Shown piece by piece: positions 39,901 to 48,974 of a stretch of 64,000 bases of DNA; position 1 is the first letter of the stretch; the number at the start of each line of letters is the position of its first letter. A program made the translations under genes and the position numbers. The DNA lies in the NCBI GenBank assembly GCA_023666665.1, contig JAMPBN010000001.1, positions 121,246 to 185,245 on the forward strand. Reading direction: 5' to 3'. The DNA is from Prevotella sp. (lineage in GTDB: Bacteria; Bacteroidota; Bacteroidia; Bacteroidales; Muribaculaceae). The notes beneath the pieces are model-generated. The model searched no databases. It had not been told where the DNA came from and was given only the letters and a program-made list of their open reading frames with translations.

Positions 39901-41352
39901 GGAGTGACATATTACGCCACCGACACCGTACGCATCCGTCCGGGGCTGATTGACTTGAGCAACGTCATTGTGCGCGACAAAAACGGCCACACCGGCCTGC
40001 TCCGGGGTCAACTCACCCACGAGTTCTTCAAGGAAGCAAAATTCCGCTTCAACATCACCGAACTCGACCATATGCTGGTGCTCGACACCCATCCCACGCC
40101 CGACAATGATCGTTGGTATGGCCGCATCTACGCCGACGGCTCTGTGGAAATCAACGGCGTTCCCGGTCAGGTAAACATACTTGCCAACGCAACGACCTCG
40201 CCCGGCAGTGACTTCAACTTTGCGCTGACCGACGCGCAGAGCGCCACGGAATATACTTTTCTTACATTCCGCGATGCAACGCCAACCGCACTCACCGACT
40301 CGGCAAGCATTGCCCCCGGCTCGCCGGAACTCGACAAGCACATGCGCGCCCGCGTTGCCCGCGAAGCCGAGCAGGTCGAGGCCTCCAACTTCCGCATAGA
40401 GCTTCAGGTTGACGTTACTCCCGCCGCAACAATGAACCTTATAATGGACCCGAATGCCGGCGACAAGATTTCAGGCAACGGCTCCGGCCACATCGGCATA
40501 TCTTATAACTCCACCAACGACGAGATGCGACTCAACGGCGAATACGTCATTGACAAGGGCGAATACAACTTCTCGCTTCAAGACATCATTCTGAAGAAAT
40601 TCACCATCCGCGAGGGTTCCACTATCAAGTTTGAGGGCGACCCGATGGCCGCGCAGCTCGACATTGCCGCAGCATATCAGGTCAATGCCAACCTCTCCGA
40701 CCTCGACGAATCTTTTCTCTACGACAAGGAAGTGCAGCGCACCAACGTGCCGGTCTACGCCGTACTCAACGTTGACGGTCCGCTGCAAGACCCCCACATA
40801 TCGTTCGACATTGACCTCCCCACCCTGTCGTCAGACGTTAAGCGCAAGGTAAAATCAATCATCTCGACCGACGATATGATGAACCGCCAAATCATTTATC
40901 TCTTGGCGCTTAACCGCTTCTACACTCCGGAATATATGGCAGCAACCAAGGGCAATGACCTGATGTCGGTGGCCAGCGGAACACTGTCGTCGCAGCTCAG
41001 CAACATCCTCGGACAGCTGTCGGACAAAATATCCATTTCGCCGTCGCTGCGCACCGAGTCGGAAGACTTCTCGGATATGGAGTTTGACGTGGCGCTGAGC
41101 AGCACACTGCTCAACAACCGCCTGCTGCTTAACGGCAACTTCGGCTATCGCGACAAGGCGCTCAACAACAACCAGTTTATCGGCGACTTTGACGTTGAAT
41201 ACCTCCTGACCCGCCGGGGCAACTGGCGACTCAAAGCCTACAATCACTTCAACGACCGCAACCTCTACGTCAAGCAAGCGCTGACGACTCAGGGGCTCGG
41301 CATCGTTTTCAAACACGACTTCGACACTTTTTTCAAGCATAAAAAACAATGA
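36994..41352 (+). CDS. tamB: TamB-like AsmA/DUF490 outer-membrane biogenesis protein
   Basis: This 1452-residue protein has a single N-terminal transmembrane helix (about 10-32) and a very long beta-rich periplasmic body. The C-terminal ~400 residues form the TamB/DUF490 domain: [47 protein letters not shown], a barrel-like end, and [18 protein letters not shown]. TamB proteins bridge the two membranes and help insert outer-membrane proteins or move lipids. It follows secA by 17 bases and overlaps the sugar dehydrogenase gene by four. Confidence 0.9.
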   Translation: MKWTYRILRTIIVSLLTLAVGIPIFLYLVLWLGPIHERIRTVAQNELTQLLGSEVSIARLEIQPFTRLRLNDIAIVENGDTALKAEALNAGISGRNLLRGRIVVTDVELMTPTVRLSRDSMGAPLNVQPIFDRLKGDGSKPPTSFNLAVHTMVLRHGSVSYQVLNRPEKSDGFDANHIEISGLNADLTAPKISNREIRVNIKRFAARERSGLTLQNLAAGVALRDSILSLSGLSLRMNGTHLDFADTDINLKGHDIAKIELLRGSSIYPTDFIAFHKGLEPIPGPVNIEAKVELMRDSLVIRKFDLHTAARELYVNTQANASQSQANARGLNIGVNGPQLAKTINLFKPLNGKTNTLLTNLGDISFSGSVTWSKPQNVSLDGILTTDVGVIDLKAKLRGEKLAGVIDAQHLDLSKILPDKELGTASLGVTFDLGRSSGHAVASVDHIRWRGHSYQDIELQADYLGKAYAATAAIDDSLLRAELTISADLTPGAYAASLDGDIAAFAASDMGILTKYPGYVMSGQIKGNFAGEELWQPTGQLMISNLRFLDSDGNGLREAPITLSSNFNSEIQQIKLRSDIIDADIAGDINLKTIKPTIGNLLADALPQYFAPQAVDSLQPNNFTMKMTVKNDAPLLSFVTLPVQLMYPATISGVLGNDSATLDLNAPYLRKGNSLISYATVSAQLGRDSRLLAGAKMPSKFGDIDLNLGATLADGIGNVSLKFDNNLANRFGGEMKIRVKPLYDGLDANILASTIALGGVDWEIEPAYVGLRNGMAIVHGFGLNRPGQELTINGVASRFPEDRLTVKLDNINVDYIFQTLQLAETLQFGGDATGTVTASALFSSEPILQTENLYVKNLKYGGCVMGNGNLRSRWNNETRGIELYADVDDPAHNGSTTVDGKIYIIDKKLDFRFIANHSPAGFLHTFMKTWASGVGGTATGDLHLFGDFKNVDLEGYAAAENFSLTIGYTGVTYYATDTVRIRPGLIDLSNVIVRDKNGHTGLLRGQLTHEFFKEAKFRFNITELDHMLVLDTHPTPDNDRWYGRIYADGSVEINGVPGQVNILANATTSPGSDFNFALTDAQSATEYTFLTFRDATPTALTDSASIAPGSPELDKHMRARVAREAEQVEASNFRIELQVDVTPAATMNLIMDPNAGDKISGNGSGHIGISYNSTNDEMRLNGEYVIDKGEYNFSLQDIILKKFTIREGSTIKFEGDPMAAQLDIAAAYQVNANLSDLDESFLYDKEVQRTNVPVYAVLNVDGPLQDPHISFDIDLPTLSSDVKRKVKSIISTDDMMNRQIIYLLALNRFYTPEYMAATKGNDLMSVASGTLSSQLSNILGQLSDKISISPSLRTESEDFSDMEFDVALSSTLLNNRLLLNGNFGYRDKALNNNQFIGDFDVEYLLTRRGNWRLKAYNHFNDRNLYVKQALTTQGLGIVFKHDFDTFFKHKKQ

Positions 41353-42632
41353 AAAAACTCAATATCGCAGTAGCCGGCACCGGCTACGTCGGACTCAGCA
41401 TAGCCACTCTGTTGGCGCAACACAACCATGTCACCGCCGTTGACGTGATTCCCGAAAAAGTCAACCTGATTAATCAGCGCAAATCGCCGATTCAAGATGA
41501 GTACATCGAGAAATATCTCGCCGAAAAGCAACTCGACCTCACCGCCACGCTCGATGGCGCTGCAGCCTACGCCACGGCCGACTTTGTGGTCATCGCCGCG
41601 CCCACAAACTACGACCCCATAAAGAATTACTTCGACACCTCCCACGTTGAGGAAGTCATCGACCTGGTGCTGAGCGTGAACCCTCGCGCCGTAATGGTCA
41701 TAAAATCAACCATTCCGGTGGGATACTGCCGCTCGCTCTATCTGAAATATGCCCAACGCGGAGTTGAGCGCCTCAACCTGCTGTTCTCCCCCGAGTTTTT
41801 GCGCGAGAGCAAAGCGCTCTACGACAATCTCTACCCCTCGCGCATCATAGTGGGCATCCCTAAAATCATCGAGCAAAAAGAGAGCCGCGCCGAAAACGAA
41901 GCCATAGCAAAAATCGCCGACATCACCGCGCTTGAGGAGGCCGCACGGACATTCGCCGCCCTGCTGCAGCAAGGAGCTGTGAAGCAAGACATCCCTACCC
42001 TCTTTATGGGAATGAAAGAGGCCGAGGCCGTAAAACTCTTTGCCAACACCTATCTGGCGCTGCGAGTGAGCTACTTCAACGAACTTGACACCTACGCCGA
42101 AGTAAAAGGCTTGGACTCCAAAGCGATAATAGAAGGTATCGGCCTTGACCCGCGCATCGGCACGCACTATAACAACCCCTCGTTCGGCTACGGCGGCTAC
42201 TGCCTGCCCAAGGACACCAAGCAACTCCTTGCCAACTATGCCGACGTGCCGCAACAAATGATGTCGGCCATAGTTGAGAGCAACCGTACACGCAAGGATT
42301 TCATTGCTGACCAGGTGCTTCGCAAGGCCGATTGGTCGCCCGAAATTCCCTGCACCATCGGGGTTTACCGCCTCACCATGAAGTCGAACTCCGACAACTT
42401 CCGCCAATCGTCGATTCAGGGCGTGATGAAGCGCATAAAATCCAAGGGAGCAACGGTCATAGTTTATGAGCCGACGCTCCCCGATGGGTCAACATTTTTC
42501 GGTTCGCGGGTAGTCAACAATCTTGACGAGTTCAAACGCCTGAGCAACGTAATCTTGGCAAACCGCACCAGCAGCGACCTCGCCGACGTTTCCGCCAAAG
42601 TCTATACCCGCGATCTCTTTGCCCAAGACTGA
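41349..42632 (+). CDS. ugd: UDP-glucose 6-dehydrogenase family protein
   Basis: This 427-residue nucleotide-sugar dehydrogenase oxidises a UDP-hexose to the uronic acid with two NAD. The N-terminal Rossmann fold has [11 protein letters not shown], the middle [11 protein letters not shown] and FSPEFLRES, and the catalytic Cys lies at about residue 284 in [13 protein letters not shown]. The UDP-binding C-terminal domain is intact. UDP-glucose is the most likely substrate because the enzyme resembles the shorter Ugd type. Products would feed surface polysaccharides. The stop abuts the stop of the opposite-strand SPFH gene with no bases between. Confidence 0.88.
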   Translation: MKKLNIAVAGTGYVGLSIATLLAQHNHVTAVDVIPEKVNLINQRKSPIQDEYIEKYLAEKQLDLTATLDGAAAYATADFVVIAAPTNYDPIKNYFDTSHVEEVIDLVLSVNPRAVMVIKSTIPVGYCRSLYLKYAQRGVERLNLLFSPEFLRESKALYDNLYPSRIIVGIPKIIEQKESRAENEAIAKIADITALEEAARTFAALLQQGAVKQDIPTLFMGMKEAEAVKLFANTYLALRVSYFNELDTYAEVKGLDSKAIIEGIGLDPRIGTHYNNPSFGYGGYCLPKDTKQLLANYADVPQQMMSAIVESNRTRKDFIADQVLRKADWSPEIPCTIGVYRLTMKSNSDNFRQSSIQGVMKRIKSKGATVIVYEPTLPDGSTFFGSRVVNNLDEFKRLSNVILANRTSSDLADVSAKVYTRDLFAQD

Positions 42633-43613
42633 TTATTTGGTGAAGAGGCCTTTGATGGAGCCGATGGAGGAGAGAACCGAGGAGGCTTCGTAGGGGATGT
42701 AGACGGTCTTGTTATCCTGGCCGGAGGTCATTTCGCGCAGGGTGTCGATGTATTTCATCGCCAGGATGTAAGTGGCAGGGTCAGTCTGAGTTGCGCTCAC
42801 TGCGTCAGCCACGCGGCGAATAGCCTCTGCCTCGGCCTCGGCGTTGAGAATGATGGCTTTGGCCTCACCTTCGGCGCGAAGAATCTCAGCTTGCTTAACG
42901 GCTTCTGCCTGATTGATTTGCGAAGCTTTTTCGCCTTCGGAACGAAGAATGCGCGATTGCTTTTCGCCCTCGGCGTTAAGAATCTCGGCGCGGCGGTTAC
43001 GCTCGGCCTGCATCTGTTTCTCCATTGCCTGACGGACGGACTGCGGAGGAGTAATATCCTGAAGCTCAACGCGGTTAACCTTAACGCCCCACTTATTTGT
43101 GGCATCATCGAGAATAACCTGAAGCTTGGAGTTAATGGTGTCGCGCGACGTGAGGGTCTCATCGAGTTCGAGTTCGCCGATAACGTTACGCAGTGAGGTT
43201 TGCGTCAGCTTTTCGATAGCGTTGGGGAGATTGTCGATTTCATATACGGCCTTTTTGGGGTCAACAATCTGGAAGTAGAGCAGCGCGTTGATTTCGGTGG
43301 TGACGTTATCGCGGGTGATAACTTGCTGCGAGGGGAAGTCATAAACCTGCTCGCGGAGGTCAATTACCGGGGTTGCGGTCATACGCACAATGGTTTTGCC
43401 GCCAATGGCGTTTTCAACGCGGCGGGTGTAGATGGTTTTGGGACGGTCAATGAACGGCACAATGAAGTTCAGACCGGGTCCGAGAACGCTGTGGAAGCGT
43501 CCAAGGCGTTCAATAACGCGGGTTTCGGACTGCGGCACGACTTTTACGCCGGCATAGATCACGGCGATAGCGAGGGCAATGATTATAATTGCCAGGATGA
43601 GTGTTGTTGTCAT
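42633..43613 (-). CDS. SPFH/band-7 (stomatin-like, QmcA) membrane protein
   Basis: This 326-residue protein has an N-terminal transmembrane helix (5-25). A band-7 domain follows: VVPQSETRVIERLGRFHSVLGPGLNF through WGVKVNRVELQDI. A long helical Ala/Glu-rich stretch comes next (AERNRRAEILNAEGEKQSRIL, repeated in variations), which drives oligomerisation. Such proteins form ring-like membrane assemblies and often influence membrane proteases such as FtsH. Its start overlaps the nfeD-like stop by four bases, the classic NfeD-stomatin pair. Confidence 0.92.
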   Translation of the reverse strand: MTTTLILAIIIIALAIAVIYAGVKVVPQSETRVIERLGRFHSVLGPGLNFIVPFIDRPKTIYTRRVENAIGGKTIVRMTATPVIDLREQVYDFPSQQVITRDNVTTEINALLYFQIVDPKKAVYEIDNLPNAIEKLTQTSLRNVIGELELDETLTSRDTINSKLQVILDDATNKWGVKVNRVELQDITPPQSVRQAMEKQMQAERNRRAEILNAEGEKQSRILRSEGEKASQINQAEAVKQAEILRAEGEAKAIILNAEAEAEAIRRVADAVSATQTDPATYILAMKYIDTLREMTSGQDNKTVYIPYEASSVLSSIGSIKGLFTK

Positions 43614-44041
43614 ATTTTTTCTACGGTTAGAATTATCGAGTCGTAAGCGGTTACGGAGACCTCAGCTCCGCGATGAATGGTGGTGTCAATGCCGGGGGCG
43701 CGTACCTGCCAATAGTCTCCGTCAATGCGGGCGCGGCCAAGTTCGCCGGGGCGAATCTCGTCGGTAACTACGGCTTTGCGACCAAGTAGCGCATCCATTC
43801 CGGTGCGGGCGGTCTTGGAGCGCTTGTGTTCCCACTTTTTGACTATCGGAGCGAGAAGGAGCCACGCTATGAGAGTACACACGCCGATTGTAATGCCCTG
43901 AGCGGCAAGCGACGGCACGAACACCGACAGCACTGAGGCACACAGACAACCTATTGCAAGACAAAAAGACCATACTGCCTGCGAGAAAACCTCAACAAGC
44001 AGGAGAACCAGTGCGGTACAAAGCCAAATTAACCAAGCCAT
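43610..44041 (-). CDS. NfeD-family membrane protein
   Basis: This 143-residue protein has an N-terminal half with three or four hydrophobic helices (LIWLCTALVLLLVEV, FCLAIGCLCASVLSVF, ITIGVCTLIAWLLLAPIV). A C-terminal OB-fold domain follows (LLGRKAVVTDEIRPGELGRARIDGDYWQVRA). This is the short NfeD1b type that lacks the protease part and pairs with stomatin-like proteins. The start codon directly follows a heptamer repeat on the coding strand. Confidence 0.9.
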   Translation of the reverse strand: MAWLIWLCTALVLLLVEVFSQAVWSFCLAIGCLCASVLSVFVPSLAAQGITIGVCTLIAWLLLAPIVKKWEHKRSKTARTGMDALLGRKAVVTDEIRPGELGRARIDGDYWQVRAPGIDTTIHRGAEVSVTAYDSIILTVEKI

Positions 44042-44047
44042 TTTTTT

Positions 44048-44089
44048 AGTTAGGAGTTAGAAGTTAGAAGTTAGGAGTTAGGAGTTAGG
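44048..44089. repeat. Heptamer tandem repeat, unit AGTTAGG/AGTTAGA
   Basis: There are six contiguous units (AGTTAGG, AGTTAGA twice, AGTTAGG three times), reading CCTAACT on the minus strand immediately upstream of the nfeD start. The same unit fills the purM-yidC gap at 54008. Confidence 0.92.
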
Positions 44090-44100
44090 AGCTGACTGAG

Positions 44101-44135
44101 GCGTGAAGCCTAAAGCCCAATGGCTGAAGGCTGAG
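44101..44135. repeat. Second heptamer array next to the first, GCCTAAA-like units
   Basis: GCGTGAA, GCCTAAA, GCCCAAT, GGCTGAA and GGCTGAG run in register from 44101 to the thiL stop at 44136. The array is degenerate, but GCCTAAA and GCCCAAT match units of the array before rplU (63517-63544). Confidence 0.7.
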
Positions 44136-45158
44136 CTACATGTGCGTGAAGCCTTGGGCGCGGAGGGGTATTTCTTCGCCGTTGCGGCCAATGAGGGCGC
44201 AGCCTTGGTCTTGGGGACTCATATGGCCGATGACGCGCACCCCGGGGAGCTTGCTGACGGCTTCGTGGGCGGTGAGCGGCACGGTGAAGAGCAGCTCGTA
44301 GTCTTCGCCGCCGTTCATTGCAGCAGTGACAAGGTTCATATTCAGTTCCTCGGCCATAACGGCAGTCTGATAGTCAATGGGGATGCGGTCCTCATAGACG
44401 CGGCAACCGGTGCCGGATGCCTTGCACAGATGCATCAGTTCTGACGACAGCCCGTCGGAAACATCAATCATTGAGGTGGGCAGAATACCTGCGTCGGCGA
44501 GTTCCTTGACAATATCTTTGCGGGCCTCGGGTTTGAGCTGGCGCTCAACAAGATACTCCTTGCCGGCAAAGTCGGGGATAAAATCAGCCTGCCCGGCAGA
44601 GGCAGATTTTTCGCGCTCAAGCACCTGCAGACCCATATATGCCGCGCCAAGGTCGCCGCTGACGCAAATGAGGTCGGTGGGCTTTGCGCCGGAGCGGCGC
44701 ACGGCTTTTCCCTTGTCAACGTCGCCGATAACTGTTGCGGCAATTACCAGGCCGGAGCGTGACGACGTGGTGTCGCCGCCAACGAGGTCAACGCCGTAGA
44801 TTTCGCAAGCGGTGCGCAATCCGGCATAGAGAGCCTCAATGTGTTCAACGGTGAAGCGCTTGCTGATGCCGAGGCCCACGACGAGCTGGCGCGGAGTGCC
44901 GTTCATCGCGTAGATGTCGCTGAAGTTCACTATCGCGCTCTTGTAGCCCAAATGTTTGAGCGGCACGTAGGTAAGGTCAAAGTGCACGCCCTCGAGGAGC
45001 ATATCGGTACTGACCAGTACTTCCTTGTCGGGGCCAAAGTCCATAACGGCAGCGTCGTCGCCCACGGAAGTGAGCGTCGACGCATTGTATTTAGGCAGGT
45101 TTTCGGTGATGCGATCTATCAGGCCGAATTCGCCGAGTGAGGATATTTCAGTTTCCAT
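44136..45158 (-). CDS. thiL: Thiamine-monophosphate kinase
   Basis: This 340-residue enzyme phosphorylates thiamine monophosphate to the active diphosphate. It belongs to the PurM/SelD fold: N-terminal GDDAAVMDFGPDKEVLVSTDMLLEGVHF binds Mg-ATP, then VNFSDIYAMNGTP, DLVGGDTTSS and, near the C-terminus, MIDVSDGLSSELMHL and NGGEDYELLFTV. All typical motifs are present. No other thiamine gene is nearby. Three bases separate it from the nucleoside phosphorylase gene, and a repeat-filled gap from nfeD. Confidence 0.95.
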   Translation of the reverse strand: METEISSLGEFGLIDRITENLPKYNASTLTSVGDDAAVMDFGPDKEVLVSTDMLLEGVHFDLTYVPLKHLGYKSAIVNFSDIYAMNGTPRQLVVGLGISKRFTVEHIEALYAGLRTACEIYGVDLVGGDTTSSRSGLVIAATVIGDVDKGKAVRRSGAKPTDLICVSGDLGAAYMGLQVLEREKSASAGQADFIPDFAGKEYLVERQLKPEARKDIVKELADAGILPTSMIDVSDGLSSELMHLCKASGTGCRVYEDRIPIDYQTAVMAEELNMNLVTAAMNGGEDYELLFTVPLTAHEAVSKLPGVRVIGHMSPQDQGCALIGRNGEEIPLRAQGFTHM

Positions 45159-45161
45159 TCG

Positions 45162-45977
45162 TTACATTTTTGCAACCATTTCGTGAACGAGCTTGAGCAC
45201 GGTGGGCTGAGCCTTGACGGCAGCTTTCTGCACTTCCTCATGGGAGGGGGCCACGGTGATTTCCTTGCCGCCGAGATCAGTGATGACGCTGAGGCCGAAA
45301 ACGGTCATACCGGCGTGGTTGGCAACGATGACTTCAGGCACGGTTGACATACCAACGGCATCTGCGCCCATAACGCGGAATGCTTCGTATTCGGCAGGAG
45401 TTTCAAAAGTCGGGCCGGTCACGCCGATATACACGCCGTGAACTACTCGGAGGTTCTCGGCATCGGCAATCTTGTCGGCCAGGGCAATGAGTTTTTTGCT
45501 GTAAGCCTCGGTCATTGCGGGGAAGCGAACGCCGAGCTCGTTATAGTTGCGGCCACGCAGCGGATTTTCGGGGAAGAGGTTGATATGGTCGGTGATGATC
45601 ATAACGTCGCCAACGCGGAATTCCTTGTTCATACCGCCGGAGGCGTTGCTCACGAACAAGGTTTCCACACCGAGCGCTTTCATTACGCGCACGGGGAAGG
45701 TTACCTGCTTCATATCATAGCCCTCGTAGTAGTGGAAGCGGCCTTGCATACCGATTACACGCTTGCCGGCGAGGTTGCCAACGATGAGGTTGCCTGAGTG
45801 ACCCTCAACGGTGCTGACCGGGAAGTTGGGTATCTGTGAATAGGGAATAACTTGTTTGTCTTCAATGAGATCGCCCAGGGTGCCGAGGCCGGTGCCCATG
45901 ATAATTCCGAGTTTGGGCATCTCGCCCTTGATGTGCTGCTGCAGGTATTCTGCGGTCTGTTTAATCTGTTCTAACAT
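45162..45977 (-). CDS. Purine-nucleoside phosphorylase
   Basis: The start is taken as the ATG at 45977 (MLEQIKQTAEY). A longer frame adds 17 AT-encoded residues that do not belong to the family. The 271-residue protein is of the trimeric type: IIMGTGLGTLGDLI, TVEGHSGNLIVG, QGRFHYYEGYDMKQVTFPVRV, VSNASGGMN, GVTGPTFETPAEY and GMSTVPEVIVA. It splits guanosine and inosine into base and ribose-1-phosphate for purine salvage. A gap of 62 AT-rich bases separates it from lpxK. Confidence 0.93.
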   Translation of the reverse strand: MLEQIKQTAEYLQQHIKGEMPKLGIIMGTGLGTLGDLIEDKQVIPYSQIPNFPVSTVEGHSGNLIVGNLAGKRVIGMQGRFHYYEGYDMKQVTFPVRVMKALGVETLFVSNASGGMNKEFRVGDVMIITDHINLFPENPLRGRNYNELGVRFPAMTEAYSKKLIALADKIADAENLRVVHGVYIGVTGPTFETPAEYEAFRVMGADAVGMSTVPEVIVANHAGMTVFGLSVITDLGGKEITVAPSHEEVQKAAVKAQPTVLKLVHEMVAKM

Positions 45978-46039
45978 ATGTTTTATGAGTTTATACTTGA
46001 ATTGGTAAATACTATTAATAAAAAACACCCGGCTGCTGA

Positions 46040-47164
46040 CTATTGTTGACCACCTCTGCGGAGCAGGGTCATAATAGCTTCGGCGAACTCGCGGGTGCCG
46101 TTGCGCCCGGCGGCCGTATCGGCAGATATGAACTTTACCGAAACCGGCATATAGAAGATGCGCCGTTTCAGAGCCGGGGGGAGTCCGGGGAAGTCGCGCA
46201 GACGCATCGCGTCTTTTTCCGTGGTCACCACAATGGTGCGTTTAGTGTCAGCCGATGTTTTGATTTTTTCAATTATTGCGGCTATGTCGTCGCGGGTAAA
46301 GTTATGGTGGTCGCTGAAAATCAGGCCGCGCACTTTGGCTTTCGACTGCTTGAGCCGCTTGACGAATGGTTTTGGGTTGGCAATGCCGGCAACAACGACA
46401 ACGGTGTCTTTGTCTGAAAGGCCATCGAGCGTGGGGTGCGTTTTCGCTTCCTCGGGGAAGAGCGGAGTCAGCTCGCCGTAGGCATATTTGCTGAAAAACA
46501 ATTGCTGATAGGGATAGAGGTTCATGTTTTTCGTAAATATGCGATAGTCAATCTGCTTCATATCGTCGGGACACTTGGTCACCACGATGATGTCGGCGCG
46601 ATGAAGGGCTCCGGGATGCTCGCGCAGGTGTCCGGCAGGCATAATCGAGTCTTCAAACACCGGGCGGGAATGCTCCGTGAGCACCACCGACACGGTGGGC
46701 TTGACGTAGCGGTGCTGAAAAGCGTCGTCAAGAATTATCAGGTTGAGCGTGGGGTCGAGTTCGCGCATCTTGTCGATGCCTTTGCAGCGATCCTCACACA
46801 CGGCGACCATTACGCCGCGCTGCCCAAACTTACGAAAAATCTGATATGGTTCATCGCCGATTTCGCGGGCATTACTCTCGGCAGTGGCCAGGCGGAAACC
46901 TTTGGTGCGGCGGTTATATCCGCGCGACAGCACCCCGACGCGATATTTTTCGTGGAGCAGCTCCACGAGAAACTCCACGTGGGGGGTCTTACCGGTGCCG
47001 CCAACGGCAATGTTGCCGACTACCAGTACCGGGATGTCGAAACTGCGCTGCTCAAGCACGCCGACATCAAACATTTTGTTGCGTGTCGCCGTAACTGCCC
47101 CATAAGCCACGGCAAGCGGCTTCAGCAGCAATCCTTTAAGCAGAGATTTCGACGTTTTCGACAT
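46040..47164 (-). CDS. lpxK: Tetraacyldisaccharide 4'-kinase
   Basis: This 374-residue inner-membrane-associated kinase adds the 4'-phosphate to the lipid A precursor. An N-terminal hydrophobic helix (LLKPLAVAYGAVTA) comes first, then a P-loop variant GNIAVGGTGKTPHV and VLSRGYNRRTKGF. DEPYQIFRKF, LIILDDAFQHR (catalytic Asp and His region) and VVTTEKDAMRL follow. Its stop is preceded by normal family sequence. It abuts sppA with no gap, so the two are co-transcribed. Confidence 0.95.
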   Translation of the reverse strand: MSKTSKSLLKGLLLKPLAVAYGAVTATRNKMFDVGVLEQRSFDIPVLVVGNIAVGGTGKTPHVEFLVELLHEKYRVGVLSRGYNRRTKGFRLATAESNAREIGDEPYQIFRKFGQRGVMVAVCEDRCKGIDKMRELDPTLNLIILDDAFQHRYVKPTVSVVLTEHSRPVFEDSIMPAGHLREHPGALHRADIIVVTKCPDDMKQIDYRIFTKNMNLYPYQQLFFSKYAYGELTPLFPEEAKTHPTLDGLSDKDTVVVVAGIANPKPFVKRLKQSKAKVRGLIFSDHHNFTRDDIAAIIEKIKTSADTKRTIVVTTEKDAMRLRDFPGLPPALKRRIFYMPVSVKFISADTAAGRNGTREFAEAIMTLLRRGGQQ

Positions 47165-48970
47165 TTATTTTATTATGACGGTTTCCATGCGGCAGTGAAC
47201 CGTGGGAGCCTTTTGAATTTCTTTGAGGTGCTTGAAGTAATCGAGTTGGGTCAGGTCGGCATCCATTTCGAGTTCATCCATGCTCAGCAGCGCTTCCCAC
47301 CACTTTGAGGTGGTTTCGGGATATGCCTTGACGTGGTAAGCATCGAGTCCGAGGTCGGAGGCCATACCGTAGATTGCCGTGCGCAGAGTGCCCATACGGT
47401 CAACCAGGCCGTTGTGGAGCGCCTGTGTTCCGGCCCAAACGCGTCCCTCGGCAATTGCCTTGATGGAGTCTTGGGTGGTATGGCGGCCTTGGGCGCATCG
47501 GCGGGTAAAGAGGTCATATCCGCGCTCTATGTAAGCTTGCATCTTGGCGTGCTGCTCGGGGGTCATCGGCTCCAGCAGAGAGGGGAAATTGCCGTTTTTA
47601 TTGGTCATCACCGTGGAAGTAGTGATGCCCAAATGGTTATTAAGCAGACCCTTTATTTCGGGAATCATACCGAAGATGCCGATTGAACCGGTAATAGTGG
47701 TAGGCTGGGCGTAAATCACGTCGGCGCCGCAACTTATGTAGTAACCGCCCGATGCGGCAACATCGCCCATCGACACGTAGAAGGGCAGGTCGGTTTTGGT
47801 TTTGAACTGCTGCAGAGCTTCCCAAATCTGCTCGGAGGCAAATGCGGAGCCGCCGGGAGAGTTGACGCGAAGAATCAGGCCGGCAAGGTCGTCGGAATCA
47901 TCGGCAAGCTTCATGATTTCCTCAACCATATCATCGCCGACAATGCCGTCTTTGCCCTCGTCAACGATTTCGCCCACGGCATAAAGCACGGCAATGGTTT
48001 TGTCGCTATTCTTGGGAGTTTTAACATCGGGCAGATAAGAATAGTCGTCGGAGTCAATAGTGGCGTAATATTCGCTGACGGTTACGCGGTTAACGTCGTC
48101 AAATTTATCTTTTTTGGCGAGCTTGGCAACTTGTGATTCGGCCTCGTGGCGATAGCCGAGTTCGGTAACCAATCCGAGAGCCTTGATTGAGTCGGCGCTC
48201 ATTGTAAACGTAAAGTCGTTGGCCCACTTGTCAACCTTTTCGGGGTCGACGTCAAGGCTTTCGGCAATGTTTTTGCGCATTGAACTCCAGAGAGCTTCCA
48301 TATATGATTCCTGCTGCATTCGGCTTGCGGGACTCATCTCTTTGAGGAAGTATGGTTCAACGGCGCTCTTGAAGGTACCTACGCGGAGAATCTGCATCTT
48401 GATGCCGAGCTTGTCGAGAAGTCCGGTGTAGAATAGCGTGGTGCCGCTGAGTCCGTGGAGGTCAACTGCCCCGATTGGGTTGAGCCAAATTTCGTTGGCC
48501 ACCGACGAAATGTAGTAATCGGCCTGAGCGTAGGTGTCGGAATAGGCAACAATCCACTTGTCGGGTTGCGACTTGAAGTAATCCAGAGCCTCGCGAATGT
48601 CCTGGAGGGAAGCCACGCCGCCGCTCACGCCGTTGCCCTCGATATAGATGCCGCAAATACGCTGGTCGTGGGCGGCGCGATATATGGCATCAACGGTTTC
48701 GCTGAGGTTGATACCCTCGTCAAAGCCGCCTTGGAGTGCTTCGCTGATTGAGGGGGTGACTTTGCGCTCGTTGACCGGGCCGGTCAGGTCAAGATATATG
48801 ACCGATCCTTTTGTCACCTCGACTGCGGCCATTGACTTCATCCCGGTGCCGAGGGAGGACACTGAGGCAACCACGCCGGCAACAATCAGGACCAGCAGCA
48901 ACAAAAACGTAAACCATATGGCCGCCATCGAGCCGAGAAAGGACAACCAGAATTTCTTTAGGATACTCAT
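47165..48970 (-). CDS. sppA: Signal peptide peptidase SppA, 67K type
   Basis: This 601-residue membrane protease has one N-terminal transmembrane helix (about 17-40) and two related S49 domains. The catalytic Lys is in RVGTFKSAVEPY of the first domain and the catalytic Ser in GDVAASGGYYIS of the second, the arrangement known from the E. coli tetramer. It degrades signal peptides left in the membrane. It sits between lysC and lpxK, four bases from the former. Confidence 0.95.
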   Translation of the reverse strand: MSILKKFWLSFLGSMAAIWFTFLLLLVLIVAGVVASVSSLGTGMKSMAAVEVTKGSVIYLDLTGPVNERKVTPSISEALQGGFDEGINLSETVDAIYRAAHDQRICGIYIEGNGVSGGVASLQDIREALDYFKSQPDKWIVAYSDTYAQADYYISSVANEIWLNPIGAVDLHGLSGTTLFYTGLLDKLGIKMQILRVGTFKSAVEPYFLKEMSPASRMQQESYMEALWSSMRKNIAESLDVDPEKVDKWANDFTFTMSADSIKALGLVTELGYRHEAESQVAKLAKKDKFDDVNRVTVSEYYATIDSDDYSYLPDVKTPKNSDKTIAVLYAVGEIVDEGKDGIVGDDMVEEIMKLADDSDDLAGLILRVNSPGGSAFASEQIWEALQQFKTKTDLPFYVSMGDVAASGGYYISCGADVIYAQPTTITGSIGIFGMIPEIKGLLNNHLGITTSTVMTNKNGNFPSLLEPMTPEQHAKMQAYIERGYDLFTRRCAQGRHTTQDSIKAIAEGRVWAGTQALHNGLVDRMGTLRTAIYGMASDLGLDAYHVKAYPETTSKWWEALLSMDELEMDADLTQLDYFKHLKEIQKAPTVHCRMETVIIK

Positions 48971-48974
48971 ATCT

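Noticed and set aside
39022..40341. 439-codon minus-strand open frame inside tamB
   Set aside because: No recognisable domain and composition typical of antisense frames; tamB is continuous across it.
44041..44140. CRISPR-like array
   Set aside because: Units are contiguous 7-mers with no spacers and there are no cas genes anywhere in the window.
45978..46028. Longer N-terminus for the purine-nucleoside phosphorylase
   Set aside because: The extra 17 residues come from AT-rich intergenic sequence and are not part of the family.
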